This document shows, piece by piece, positions 9,331 to 17,836 of a DNA stretch of 64,000 nucleotides. The stretch's first letter is position 1. Every line of letters starts with the position of its first letter. Below the pieces are notes generated by a model. The model had not been told where the DNA came from. It ran no database searches and saw only the letters and a list, made by a program, of their open reading frames with translations. The position numbers were made by a program, and so were the translations under genes. Source of the DNA: Aliikangiella sp. G2MR2-5 (lineage in GTDB: Bacteria > Pseudomonadota > Gammaproteobacteria > Enterobacterales > Kangiellaceae); contig NZ_JADPQF010000001.1 of assembly GCF_015687155.1 (NCBI RefSeq), positions 1,302,001-1,366,000 on the forward strand. The letters run 5' to 3'.

Positions 9331-9348
9331 TATTCCCTGGCTACTAAG

Positions 9349-9711
9349 TTATTCTTCATCCAGTAAATCATCGATCAATAACACTGGCTCTATTTCAGCG
9401 CCTTCGAGCGATTCGTTCCAGTTAACTCCGGCTAAGACATTGTCTTCATGCATGCCGTGAAGCCAGTCATCAATAAATTCATCAAACCTGATCGGCGTCG
9501 GCTTAAAAGCAGCCCAGTCATCCGTACAAAGTTTTGCAGCCAAATATTCATTTGACCAAAAAGGGATTACTTCCCTTTCATCGAAATCTTCCGAATCACA
9601 CGTAGCCCAAATTTCTCCATCGCTAATTCCCCAGACGATATCAGTTCCAATAACCTCTTCCAGGAACTGCTCATAAGCCGCGCGCATGGAAAATTCAGAT
9701 TTATCACTCAT
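9349..9711 (-). CDS. DUF2750 family protein
   Basis: A 120-residue acidic soluble protein with no signal peptide or membrane segment. The pattern of an N-terminal helix, ISDGEIWA, VIPFWS and a DDWLHGM helix fits the DUF2750 family, whose biochemical function is unknown to me. It is the first gene of a two-gene unit with the racemase (18 nt apart) and is divergent from the ABC exporter. Identity as a real gene is supported by family resemblance and tight spacing. No function is proposed. Confidence 0.75.
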   Translation of the reverse strand: MSDKSEFSMRAAYEQFLEEVIGTDIVWGISDGEIWATCDSEDFDEREVIPFWSNEYLAAKLCTDDWAAFKPTPIRFDEFIDDWLHGMHEDNVLAGVNWNESLEGAEIEPVLLIDDLLDEE

Positions 9712-9804
9712 AGTAATGCCTCAAATACAGTCAGCTACTCTATATAGCCTGGTCATTAGTCAGGGATTATCGTTGAATTTAAACTTTGAATAAACAATTT
9801 TTAT

Positions 9805-9833
9805 TTGAAGCCTGATAATTGCCACATTATGCT
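9805..9833 (+). promoter_or_regulatory. Candidate promoter of the Atm1-type exporter
   Basis: TTGAAG (9805-9810) and TATGCT (9828-9833) with a 17-nt spacer lie about 45 nt ahead of the ABC exporter start. Both hexamers match four to five positions of the sigma-70 consensus. The intergenic region (9712-9876) is divergent, so it should also hold a leftward promoter, which I could not place. Confidence 0.45.
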
Positions 9834-9876
9834 ACAGACAAATCAACTTAAAACCCACCGATAAAAATAGACAATC

Positions 9877-11703
9877 ATGAGAAGAAGTGGAAATACTGTA
9901 GATTCCAGCGTGAAGGTAAACTGGTCGATTATAAGAGAGTTAATCCCCTTTCTTAAAGAGTACCAATTAAGGATAGCTTTTGCTCTTTTGTGCTTGATCC
10001 TGGCTAAATTATCTACAATTGTTATGCCATTCGCGCTTAAGTACATGGTTGATATTTTAGGCAATTCGGAAACAACGGGCTCGGTAGAGGTACCAGCCTA
10101 TTTACCAGAATGGGTCATGGCTCCATTTGCGCTGGTGATTGCCTACGGCTTTTTTCGTTTTAGTAATGTTCTATTTGGCGAGTTAAGAGATACTATTTTC
10201 AGCCGCGTTACTGAACGAGCAATCAGGCGGGTAAGCCTCAAAGTTTTTAGACATCTTCATGCACTGGATATCGGATTCCATTTAAATCGACGAACAGGTG
10301 GACTGGCGCGAGATATAGAACGTGGCACCCACGGTATTAACTTTCTGATGCGTTTTATGGTATTCAATATTATTCCGACCATTATCGAGATTTCGATGGT
10401 TATCAGTATTTTATTAACCCAGTACGGACTATGGTTCGGTTTGGTTACTTTTGGTTCAGTGATTTGCTACGGCATATTTACCGTGTTAGTCACTAACTGG
10501 AGAAACAAGTATATCCGCGCAGCGAATGATGCAGACTCTGCGAGCAGCACCAGAGCTATCGACAGCTTGTTAAACTATGAAACCGTAAAATATTTTACTA
10601 ATGAAGATTACGAAGCAAGACGTTATGACGTAGACTTGAGCGTTTGGGAAAACGCCAAACTGAAAAATCGCTTTAGTTTGTTCGCATTGAATGCCGGTCA
10701 GGCGCTTATCATTAGCTTGGCAATTACAGCATTAATGTATCTGACTGTTCACAATGTAATCAAAGGCAATATGAGCGTAGGTGACCTGGTATTAGTCAAT
10801 GCGTTTATGATGCAGCTTTTTATGCCTCTCAACTTCCTCGGTTTTGTCTATCGAGAGATTCGAACCGCACTGGTCAATATCGAAAACATGTTTACATTGT
10901 TGCATAAAAAACCGGCGATAGTGGATCCAGAGAAAGAAGAGCTTTTAAAGTCTACTGACCCTCTGCCCATTAGATTTAATAATGTTTCATTTTCTTATCA
11001 TCATGACCGCCCCATCTTAATCGATATTTCTTTCGATATTAAAGCACAACAAACCGTTGCAATCGTCGGTAGTAGTGGCGCTGGTAAGTCAACTATAGCC
11101 AAGCTTTTATTAAGATTTTATGACCCGACCAATGGCGTTATCACCATTGGTCAGCAAAACATTAAAAAGATCACTCAAAACTCTCTTCGTAGCTCCATTG
11201 GGGTTGTTCCCCAAGATGCTGTACTTTTCAATGATACAATCTACCAAAATATCCTATATGGCAATCCGGGTGCTACTCGGCAAGAAGTCGAAAATGCTAT
11301 CCGAATGGCGCATTTGAGTCATTTCATCGAGCAATTGCCTGACGGACTGGAAACACTGGTGGGAGAAAGAGGACTAAAATTATCAGGAGGTGAAAAGCAA
11401 AGAGTAGCAATTGCAAGAGCCCTTCTTAAAAAGCCTCCAATAATGATCTTCGATGAAGCTACTTCTTCTTTGGATAGTGAATCAGAGCAAGCTATTCTTG
11501 AAGCTATTAAAGAAATCACCGGCCAATATACAAGTTTGGTAATTGCCCACAGGCTATCGACGATAATTCAAGCTGATAAAATCATTGTTATGGATAAAGG
11601 AAGGGTCATCGAGTCTGGAACACACAGTGAACTGGTGGCATTAGATGGCCGTTATGCGCAGCTGTGGAATGCACAAAGAAAACAGGGGGATCATGAAAAA
11701 TGA
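9877..11703 (+). CDS. Atm1/HMT1-type ABC exporter (fused membrane and ATPase domains)
   Basis: A 608-residue half-transporter. Residues about 25-330 form the six-helix membrane domain and 350-600 the ATPase. The Walker A motif is GSSGAGKST, the signature is LSGGE and Walker B is IMIFDEATSS. The NYETVKYFTNEDYEARRYD stretch in the membrane domain is characteristic of the Atm1/HMT1 family, whose bacterial members export glutathione conjugates or glutathione-metal species. Substrate here is inferred. The stop overlaps the maf start by 4 nt (ATGA), indicating translational coupling. It acts as a homodimer in the inner membrane. Confidence 0.9.
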   Translation: MRRSGNTVDSSVKVNWSIIRELIPFLKEYQLRIAFALLCLILAKLSTIVMPFALKYMVDILGNSETTGSVEVPAYLPEWVMAPFALVIAYGFFRFSNVLFGELRDTIFSRVTERAIRRVSLKVFRHLHALDIGFHLNRRTGGLARDIERGTHGINFLMRFMVFNIIPTIIEISMVISILLTQYGLWFGLVTFGSVICYGIFTVLVTNWRNKYIRAANDADSASSTRAIDSLLNYETVKYFTNEDYEARRYDVDLSVWENAKLKNRFSLFALNAGQALIISLAITALMYLTVHNVIKGNMSVGDLVLVNAFMMQLFMPLNFLGFVYREIRTALVNIENMFTLLHKKPAIVDPEKEELLKSTDPLPIRFNNVSFSYHHDRPILIDISFDIKAQQTVAIVGSSGAGKSTIAKLLLRFYDPTNGVITIGQQNIKKITQNSLRSSIGVVPQDAVLFNDTIYQNILYGNPGATRQEVENAIRMAHLSHFIEQLPDGLETLVGERGLKLSGGEKQRVAIARALLKKPPIMIFDEATSSLDSESEQAILEAIKEITGQYTSLVIAHRLSTIIQADKIIVMDKGRVIESGTHSELVALDGRYAQLWNAQRKQGDHEK

Positions 11704-12296
11704 AGATTATCCTCGCATCCAGTTCGAGCTACCGTAAGAAATTACTCTCAAGAATACTGAACGACTTTGAATGTGTCTCTCCTGCTATCGATGAAACACC
11801 TCAAACAAATGAAGCCCCATCAGAACTGGCAATGAGACTAAGCATACAAAAAGCGGAATCAATTGCCAGGAAATATCCCGATGCCTGGGTTATCGGCTCA
11901 GACCAGGTTGCATTATTTGATGGTAAAGTGTTAGGAAAGCCGGGAACTCTTGAGATAGCTAAACAACAGTTGTTTAGTTTTTCAGACAAAAAAGTTGAGT
12001 TTATAACAGGAGTCTCACTTATTCACTTGAACAGCCAGTTTCAGGAGTATCATTCGGATATCACTGAAGTCCACTTTAAAAAACTATCTACCGAGAAAGT
12101 AACTCAATATTTAGCCATTGATACGCCTTATGACTGCGCAGGCTCATTCAAAGTTGAATCCTTTGGAATCTGCCTGTTTAACTCGGTTGAAACTAAAGAT
12201 CCAACTGCTCTTGAAGGGCTTCCTTTAATTGCTCTGACTAATCTATTTGAAAATGCAGGAATTGATCTCTTGAGCCTTTCCAGGTCAACTATTTAG
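11700..12296 (+). CDS. Maf-like nucleotide pyrophosphatase, YceF type
   Basis: Nucleoside triphosphate pyrophosphatase of the Maf family, 198 residues. The N-terminal LASSSSYRKKLL nucleotide-binding motif, DETP and the catalytic-aspartate block VIGSDQVALFDG are present. The SDQV form, rather than SDTV, is that of the YceF (m7GTP) subgroup. E. coli yceF is also near yceD-rpmF, so this may be the displaced backbone copy. It overlaps the ABC gene by 4 nt on its 5' side. It converges on the EamA gene with an 8-nt overlap at the stop codons and no terminator between. Confidence 0.92.
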   Translation: MKIILASSSSYRKKLLSRILNDFECVSPAIDETPQTNEAPSELAMRLSIQKAESIARKYPDAWVIGSDQVALFDGKVLGKPGTLEIAKQQLFSFSDKKVEFITGVSLIHLNSQFQEYHSDITEVHFKKLSTEKVTQYLAIDTPYDCAGSFKVESFGICLFNSVETKDPTALEGLPLIALTNLFENAGIDLLSLSRSTI

Positions 12297-13200
12297 CTGG
12301 AGATTTTTTCCAGCCTGAAGACTTGGAAAACTTTTGAACAATAAAGATTCCTGCAATCATTATAACAATCCCGGTTGCTTCATTTGCACTGATGACTTCC
12401 TCAAGCAGCAAAGCAGAAAATATACCGGTAAAAATCACTCCACTAGAAGCGAGAATGCTGGCTTCAAAAGCTTTTAATGTCTTCAATACATGATTGAAGA
12501 CAATCATTCCGATACAAATTGCAACAATCGCATTTAAAGCAATAATCAGCCAGTCGTAAGCTTTAATTTCTTCTATATCATTCCCCGAGGCAATCCCCAG
12601 CAATATTAATGGTATTGAACCAAATAGTATAGAAAGTGTGGATATCTGATGATTAGATATTTTATTTCGGTTAATGGTATGCAAATAACGCATTAAGATA
12701 TTGGTCAGTGCCAGGCAAATAACGGCGCCCATCAACCATAATAGAGCTCTTAATTCTGCTCCGTCCGGCAACTCCCAAAAGTATAATCTAACACCAATAA
12801 GTGCTAAAACGGCACCCAGAATCTGAATTAGATTTGGCGGCTCTCGCAGTATTAGAGTACTCAAAAACATGGTTACTATACCGACAAAATTAATTACATA
12901 TGCGTGAGTGGTTGCCGGTAACAAATCGAGTGCGTAAATAAATATACCTCTAACAATAGCAAAGTTGAGGATTCCTATGGCAAAGATAATACTCATCACT
13001 TTAAGGTCAATATTTTTAATACCGAGCTGCTTGTTTGTTAAACCGATTATTAACATAAATGAACTGGCAAAGGCCATTTGTAACCAGACGAACGAAAGAA
13101 AGTCGACAGACTTTAACGTATTCTTGGCAAGAACAGTGACCAGTGAAACAGCCGCAAGCGTCCCCAATAACATGAGTACCGCTTTATTGTGAGAGTTCAA
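12289..13200 (-). CDS. EamA/DMT-family permease
   Basis: Inner-membrane transporter of the drug/metabolite superfamily, 303 residues with about ten hydrophobic helices in two EamA repeats. The repeat ends are recognisable as LILREPPNLIQILGAVLALIGV (positions 115-136) and LLLEEVISANEATGIVIMIAGI (264-285), each with the family acidic residue preceding a small-residue helix. Substrate cannot be read from the sequence. It is downstream of no related gene. The HAD phosphatase lies 45 nt upstream on the same strand, so it may be read through from the rluC-HAD unit. Confidence 0.85.
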   Translation of the reverse strand: MNSHNKAVLMLLGTLAAVSLVTVLAKNTLKSVDFLSFVWLQMAFASSFMLIIGLTNKQLGIKNIDLKVMSIIFAIGILNFAIVRGIFIYALDLLPATTHAYVINFVGIVTMFLSTLILREPPNLIQILGAVLALIGVRLYFWELPDGAELRALLWLMGAVICLALTNILMRYLHTINRNKISNHQISTLSILFGSIPLILLGIASGNDIEEIKAYDWLIIALNAIVAICIGMIVFNHVLKTLKAFEASILASSGVIFTGIFSALLLEEVISANEATGIVIMIAGIFIVQKFSKSSGWKKSPAK

Positions 13201-13245
13201 TTTATTTATATCCTGTTTAAATTCTGGCTATCTTCTTATATGCTT

Positions 13246-13908
13246 TTATTGTTTGAACCAATCCTTTAAGTGACAAACGCTGTCAAGAATAGCGATTGGT
13301 CTATGGGACTCAAGTGTTTGTCTAGAATTTGCTCCGCTTGTTACACCAATAGAATCTACTCTGGCATTATTAGCCATGGCAAGATCATGAACACTATCGC
13401 CAATCACAATTGTTTCACTTTTAGTGCTATTTGATACGTTTATAAGTCGTTCCACCATTTCCGAGTTGGGTTTGGATTGAGCTTCATCGGCACAAATTGT
13501 ATGGTGAAAGAAATCCAAAAGGTTTTCTTCTCCCAGAACTCTGTTTAATCCCGCTCTTGCCTTGCCTGTGGCAACAGTCACGATAACCCCTTGCTCTTTT
13601 AGCCAGCTGATCAAATCTCGACTTCCAGGAAACAGGGGCGTGGGAGTATTGTCACCTTCGATATATTGGTAACGATATTCTACGAGCATTTTATTCCGTG
13701 TGTCCAAATCAGCCTCGGGGATAATGACATCCAACACTTCATCCATACCCAGTCCAATTATCGACTTTACTTTTTCGACAGACGGTACTGGTAAAGACAG
13801 ATTTCGGGCCGTCGTTTGCATCGCAGAGACAATTCGTCCGGTCGAGTCCATCAATGTACCATCCCAGTCAAAAATAACGAGAGAATAACGTTCTTTTAAA
13901 ATACTCAT
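13246..13908 (-). CDS. HAD-IA family phosphatase (phosphoglycolate phosphatase-like)
   Basis: Haloacid-dehalogenase hydrolase, 220 residues. Motif I is FDWDGT with the nucleophile D14 and acid/base D16, motif II is the T of VATGKAR, motif III the lysine of QSKPN, and motif IV is IGDSVHDLAMA. A helical cap sits between motifs I and II. It resembles the Gph/YfbT group. Its start overlaps the rluC stop by one base, and a HAD hydrolase beside rluC is also seen in Pseudomonas, so it belongs to the conserved backbone. The physiological substrate is not known. Confidence 0.87.
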   Translation of the reverse strand: MSILKERYSLVIFDWDGTLMDSTGRIVSAMQTTARNLSLPVPSVEKVKSIIGLGMDEVLDVIIPEADLDTRNKMLVEYRYQYIEGDNTPTPLFPGSRDLISWLKEQGVIVTVATGKARAGLNRVLGEENLLDFFHHTICADEAQSKPNSEMVERLINVSNSTKSETIVIGDSVHDLAMANNARVDSIGVTSGANSRQTLESHRPIAILDSVCHLKDWFKQ

Positions 13909-14864
13909 TAATCTTTCAACTTCTCAATAACATTATTCATTTGTGGAGGAATCGGTGCTTCGAAAGTTAGCCTTTTATCACTGTCAGGTAAATTGAACGT
14001 CAACTTGTTTGCATGTAATAGAAATGTCTTAAGTCCAAGCTCAATCGCAACCTTTTCCTCATCAGGGTTGTCGTTGTACTTAAAATCTCCTAATAAAGGG
14101 CAACCTGCGTAAAGTGCGTGAACCCGAATTTGATGTGTCCTTCCAGTTTGTGGTAGCGCCCTTACCAGGCTATGCCGCTTAAATCGCTTCAAACATTTGA
14201 AGCGAGTATCAGAGGCTTTTCCTTCCGGATCAACAGTTACGTGTCTTTCACCTGAACGTAGCTGATTCTTTTTGAGTGGGGCTGTAACCTGATTAAATTG
14301 ATTATTCCAAGCCCCTGAAACGACGGCCAAATATTCTTTACGCATTTTTTTGCATCTAAGTTGCTCATGACAACTCGTTAAAAAGCTTCTGCGTTTTGCA
14401 ATAAGTAAACAGCCGGATGTATCTCTATCTAATCGATGGACTAACTCCAAAAATTTCTCTTTTGGTCGCAATGCTCTTAGCCCTTCAATCACTCCGAATG
14501 ACAAACCGCTGCCACCATGGACAGCCAAGCCTGAAGGTTTATTGAGTAAAATAAACTGATTAGTCTCTTCAATTATGCACGACTCCAAAGCCTGAACCTT
14601 ATCAAATTTACTAAGATCCACTTGCTTATCTTCCTGCTGAAGCCGAATTGGTGGAATGCGTAAGCTATCACCTGTCCTTAACTTGCTCTCAGCTTTAACT
14701 CGCTTTTTATTTAGTCGAATCTCACCTTTTCTAATTATTCGGTAGATACGGCTTTTGGGTACACCTTTAAGTGTTTTAAGTAAGAAGTTGTCTACTCTTT
14801 GACCATCAGCATTTTCATCAATTTCAATGAAATGCACCTGATTAAATTCTTGCACAGCGATCAT
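13908..14864 (-). CDS. rluC: 23S rRNA pseudouridine synthase RluC
   Basis: Makes pseudouridines in 23S rRNA (positions 955, 2504 and 2580 in E. coli). It has 318 residues: an S4 RNA-binding domain at about 18-80 and a catalytic domain with the nucleophile D146 in HRLDRDTSG. In E. coli and Pseudomonas this gene is divergent from and adjacent to rne. Here rne lies 29 kb away, so the locus has been split by accessory genes. It is co-transcribed with the HAD phosphatase (one-base overlap). Confidence 0.93.
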   Translation of the reverse strand: MIAVQEFNQVHFIEIDENADGQRVDNFLLKTLKGVPKSRIYRIIRKGEIRLNKKRVKAESKLRTGDSLRIPPIRLQQEDKQVDLSKFDKVQALESCIIEETNQFILLNKPSGLAVHGGSGLSFGVIEGLRALRPKEKFLELVHRLDRDTSGCLLIAKRRSFLTSCHEQLRCKKMRKEYLAVVSGAWNNQFNQVTAPLKKNQLRSGERHVTVDPEGKASDTRFKCLKRFKRHSLVRALPQTGRTHQIRVHALYAGCPLLGDFKYNDNPDEEKVAIELGLKTFLLHANKLTFNLPDSDKRLTFEAPIPPQMNNVIEKLKD

Positions 14865-14985
14865 AATGTCTTGATTGAAAGATAGGCAATTATACCAGAT
14901 TGGAGAAAAATATTTCTTTAACTTTATTTTTGAGATAAAGGCGAGATACTCTAAACCCTAACTTGATTTATAAACAGATAGTTTT

Positions 14986-15330
14986 TTAAGCAATTTTATC
15001 GAAGTATTGACTGAGGTGAAGATCAATTTGTTGATTAAGCCAGTGGGTAACACTTTGTCCTTGTTGCTGAGCGGCTTGAATAACTTTGTTCTGTTTTTCT
15101 GTTGTTAAGCAGATAGTGAAATTGCCAACAAATGGAGTTGGTCGATTTCCGACCACTTCATTTTGAAAAGCCAAATATTCATCTACTCTTTGTTGGAAAT
15201 TTTCCTTGATCTCCGCCGCACTCTCACCCTCAAATTCGATGAGGTCTACGGAATTAACAACTTCTCCAACTAACTTATGAGATTCGCTGTTATAGTCTAT
15301 TTGACCGATGAAACCTTTATAAACCAGCAT
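14986..15330 (-). CDS. HicB-type antitoxin without a recognisable HicA partner
   Basis: A 114-residue protein. The first half (YKGFIGQIDYN, VDLIEFEGESAAEIKENF) has the HicB partly degraded RNase-H-like fold signature. The C-terminal half ends in a ribbon-helix-helix-like segment (FTICLTTEKQNKVIQAA, then a helix). HicB proteins normally neutralise and autoregulate with the mRNA interferase HicA. No HicA-like frame (about 60 residues with a GSHH motif) was found in the 120 nt downstream or 185 nt upstream. It could be a solitary regulator. Short inverted repeats in the upstream region may be its operator. Confidence 0.75.
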   Translation of the reverse strand: MLVYKGFIGQIDYNSESHKLVGEVVNSVDLIEFEGESAAEIKENFQQRVDEYLAFQNEVVGNRPTPFVGNFTICLTTEKQNKVIQAAQQQGQSVTHWLNQQIDLHLSQYFDKIA

Positions 15331-15515
15331 GTGACTACACCTGTAAATCAGTCTACACTGACTCCATTTGGCTACTATTACTGTAAATATAGCAGCGCAT
15401 TATGGGTTTCACATGCCAATTTAGAAATAATTTGGCATTAAGTTATAACCTTTTAGTGACAAGTCTTACTAAGGACACACCAAATATTCCTAAAAAAAAT
15501 AACTAGTTCACAGAA

Positions 15516-17555
15516 TTATATCTCAGCAGCCAATTCTGCTCCTTGCCTTATTGCTCTCTTAGCATCCAGCTCAGCGGCAACATCAGCACCACCAATTAAA
15601 TGCGCCTTTATTTGATTCTCTATTAACTGATCGAAAAGTTCTCGCAACGGATTTTGGCCTGCACAGATAATAACATTATCGACTTTAAGGTTCTCTTCCT
15701 TATCGTTAACTATGATATGCAACCCTTCGTCATCGATCTTTCTATAATCAGCGCCAGCAATCATTTTTACCTTTTTATTCTTGAGACTTGCACGATGTAT
15801 CCAGCCGGTAGTCTTACCTAAACCTTTGCCAACTTTTGTTGGCTTACGCTGCAATAAAAAGACTTCGCGTGGAGAAGGAACAACTTCAGGTTTTGTTAGT
15901 AGTCCGCCTCGATTTTCATAGTCGAGATCAACCTGCCACTCTTTAGACCAAAGCTCTTGATTTACGCTTAACGATTCTCCCTGGTGAGTTAAATATTCAG
16001 CAACATCAAAACCTATGCCTCCAGCACCGATAATGGCAACCCGATCTCCAACAGGCTTCTTGTATTTGAGCACGTCAAGATAAGTTAGAACTTTTGAATG
16101 TTCTACCCCTTCAATGTTTGGAGTTCTTGGAGAAATACCCGTGGCAATAATCACTTCATCAAACTCAGCAGAGCTAAGCAACGCCAAATCAACTTTTTGA
16201 TTTAGCTTAACTTCAACACCGGTGTCTTCAATCCTTTTTGCAAAGTATCTTAAAGTTTCGAAAAACTCTTCTTTCCCTGGTACTTGATTCGCTACATTGA
16301 GTTGCCCTCCTATTTTGTCGGATTGGTCAAACAATGTAACTTTATGGCCTCTTTCTGCAGCATAAGTAGCAAAAGAAAGGCCAGCAGGACCCGCGCCTAC
16401 AACAGCCAGCTTTTTCTGTTTCGAGGTCTTTATAAAGTTCAACTCGGTTTCATAACAAGCCCTGGGATTAACCAGACAAGTTACTCTCTTGTGCTCGAAA
16501 ATATGATCAAGACAAGCCTGATTGCAAGCAATGCAGGTGTTAATTCGGTCAGCTTTTCCCTGCTCTGCTTTTATCATAAACTCAGGATCTGCCAGAAATG
16601 GCCTCGCCATTGATATCATATCACTGGCACCAGATTTTAGAATTTGTTCAGCTACTTCAGGTGTATTAATTCGATTTGTGGTTATTACCGGAATTGAAAT
16701 GTGCGGTTTTATTTTTTCAGTTACCCAGGTAAAGTTAGCTCTAGGTACCGATGTGGCGATCGTTGGTACCCGTGCCTCATGCCAACCTATTCCGGTATTA
16801 ATGATTGAAGCTCCCGCCTTTTCAATTGCCTTGCCTAAAGCAACTACTTCATCCCAGTTACTACCGTTGTCGACAAGGTCGAGCATTGATAGGCGAAAAA
16901 TAATAATAAAGTCTTCATCTGTGGCCTGACGGACAGCTTTGACTATCTCTACAGGAAAACGCATCCGATTGTCAAAACAGCCGCCCCATTCATCAGTTCG
17001 CTTGTTCGTTTTGCTAACAATAAACTGGTTAATTAGATATCCTTCAGAACCCATAATCTCTACGCCATCGTAACCGGCTTGCTGGGCTTTTTTTGCGCAA
17101 TTAACAAAATCTTTAATCGTTTTCTGAATTCCCCGCTTTGATAGCGCTTTTGGCTTAAAGGGAGTAATTGGAGCCTTTATAGCAGAAGGAGCAACCGAGA
17201 ACGGATGATAAGCGTATCTGCCTGTATGCAATATTTGCATTGCAATTTTTCCTCCGACAGAATGAACAGCATCAGTAATCTTTTTGTGCTTATTTACTTG
17301 CCAGAAATAACTTAGCTGACTACCTAGCGGGGAAACTCTTCCCGCAAAATTAGGCGCTATTCCTCCGGTAACAATAAGACCCACTCCGCCTTCTGCTCTT
17401 TCTTTGTAATATTGAGCCAGTTTATCAAATCCGCCACGCATCTCTTCTAATCCAGTGTGCATAGACCCCATAATGACTCTATTAGCTAACTTATGCTTGT
17501 GGACTTGAATTGGTTCAAATAAAGATGGATAGAAAGCGTTCTTCTGCATTGTCAT
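15516..17555 (-). CDS. fadH: 2,4-dienoyl-CoA reductase (NADPH), FMN/FAD/4Fe-4S type
   Basis: Reduces 2,4-dienoyl-CoA during beta-oxidation of unsaturated fatty acids. It has 679 residues, close to E. coli FadH (about 672). An N-terminal Old Yellow Enzyme-like FMN barrel (LANRVIMGSMHTGLEE, about 1-335) leads to a four-cysteine cluster (CIACNQACLD and the following CLVNPRAC) for the 4Fe-4S centre. This is followed by FAD (VVGAGPAGLSFA) and NADPH (IIGAGGIGFDVAEYL) Rossmann domains. It is monocistronic and divergent from sppA with a 281-nt gap. No other fatty-acid degradation gene is nearby. Confidence 0.95.
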   Translation of the reverse strand: MTMQKNAFYPSLFEPIQVHKHKLANRVIMGSMHTGLEEMRGGFDKLAQYYKERAEGGVGLIVTGGIAPNFAGRVSPLGSQLSYFWQVNKHKKITDAVHSVGGKIAMQILHTGRYAYHPFSVAPSAIKAPITPFKPKALSKRGIQKTIKDFVNCAKKAQQAGYDGVEIMGSEGYLINQFIVSKTNKRTDEWGGCFDNRMRFPVEIVKAVRQATDEDFIIIFRLSMLDLVDNGSNWDEVVALGKAIEKAGASIINTGIGWHEARVPTIATSVPRANFTWVTEKIKPHISIPVITTNRINTPEVAEQILKSGASDMISMARPFLADPEFMIKAEQGKADRINTCIACNQACLDHIFEHKRVTCLVNPRACYETELNFIKTSKQKKLAVVGAGPAGLSFATYAAERGHKVTLFDQSDKIGGQLNVANQVPGKEEFFETLRYFAKRIEDTGVEVKLNQKVDLALLSSAEFDEVIIATGISPRTPNIEGVEHSKVLTYLDVLKYKKPVGDRVAIIGAGGIGFDVAEYLTHQGESLSVNQELWSKEWQVDLDYENRGGLLTKPEVVPSPREVFLLQRKPTKVGKGLGKTTGWIHRASLKNKKVKMIAGADYRKIDDEGLHIIVNDKEENLKVDNVIICAGQNPLRELFDQLIENQIKAHLIGGADVAAELDAKRAIRQGAELAAEI

Positions 17556-17836
17556 ACCAGGTATTAATTCTTAGAAGCCGCTAGTTATAACAGATTAGAC
17601 CAGTTGCTGTAAATTATTATGTCTGATCAGATTGAGTTTCATGGTTAACACTCCAATGAAAAATCTGTTAACACTTTATTTCTTGTTTTTTTTCTTTATA
17701 TTTCAAAAACATAGTATTCAGAGTGAAGGTAACCTGTTAACTGAGTGACTTTTGTACTAACACTTGCCTTTTGCATGGTTTAAAATATCGTTGTTATTGC
17801 TAAGTGCTTAAATTAATTAGGTAATCAAGGACATTC

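Noticed and set aside
15331-15515. Hidden hicA toxin gene upstream of the HicB-like gene
   Set aside because: All frames are broken by stops within a few codons, and no GSHH-type HicA motif appears.
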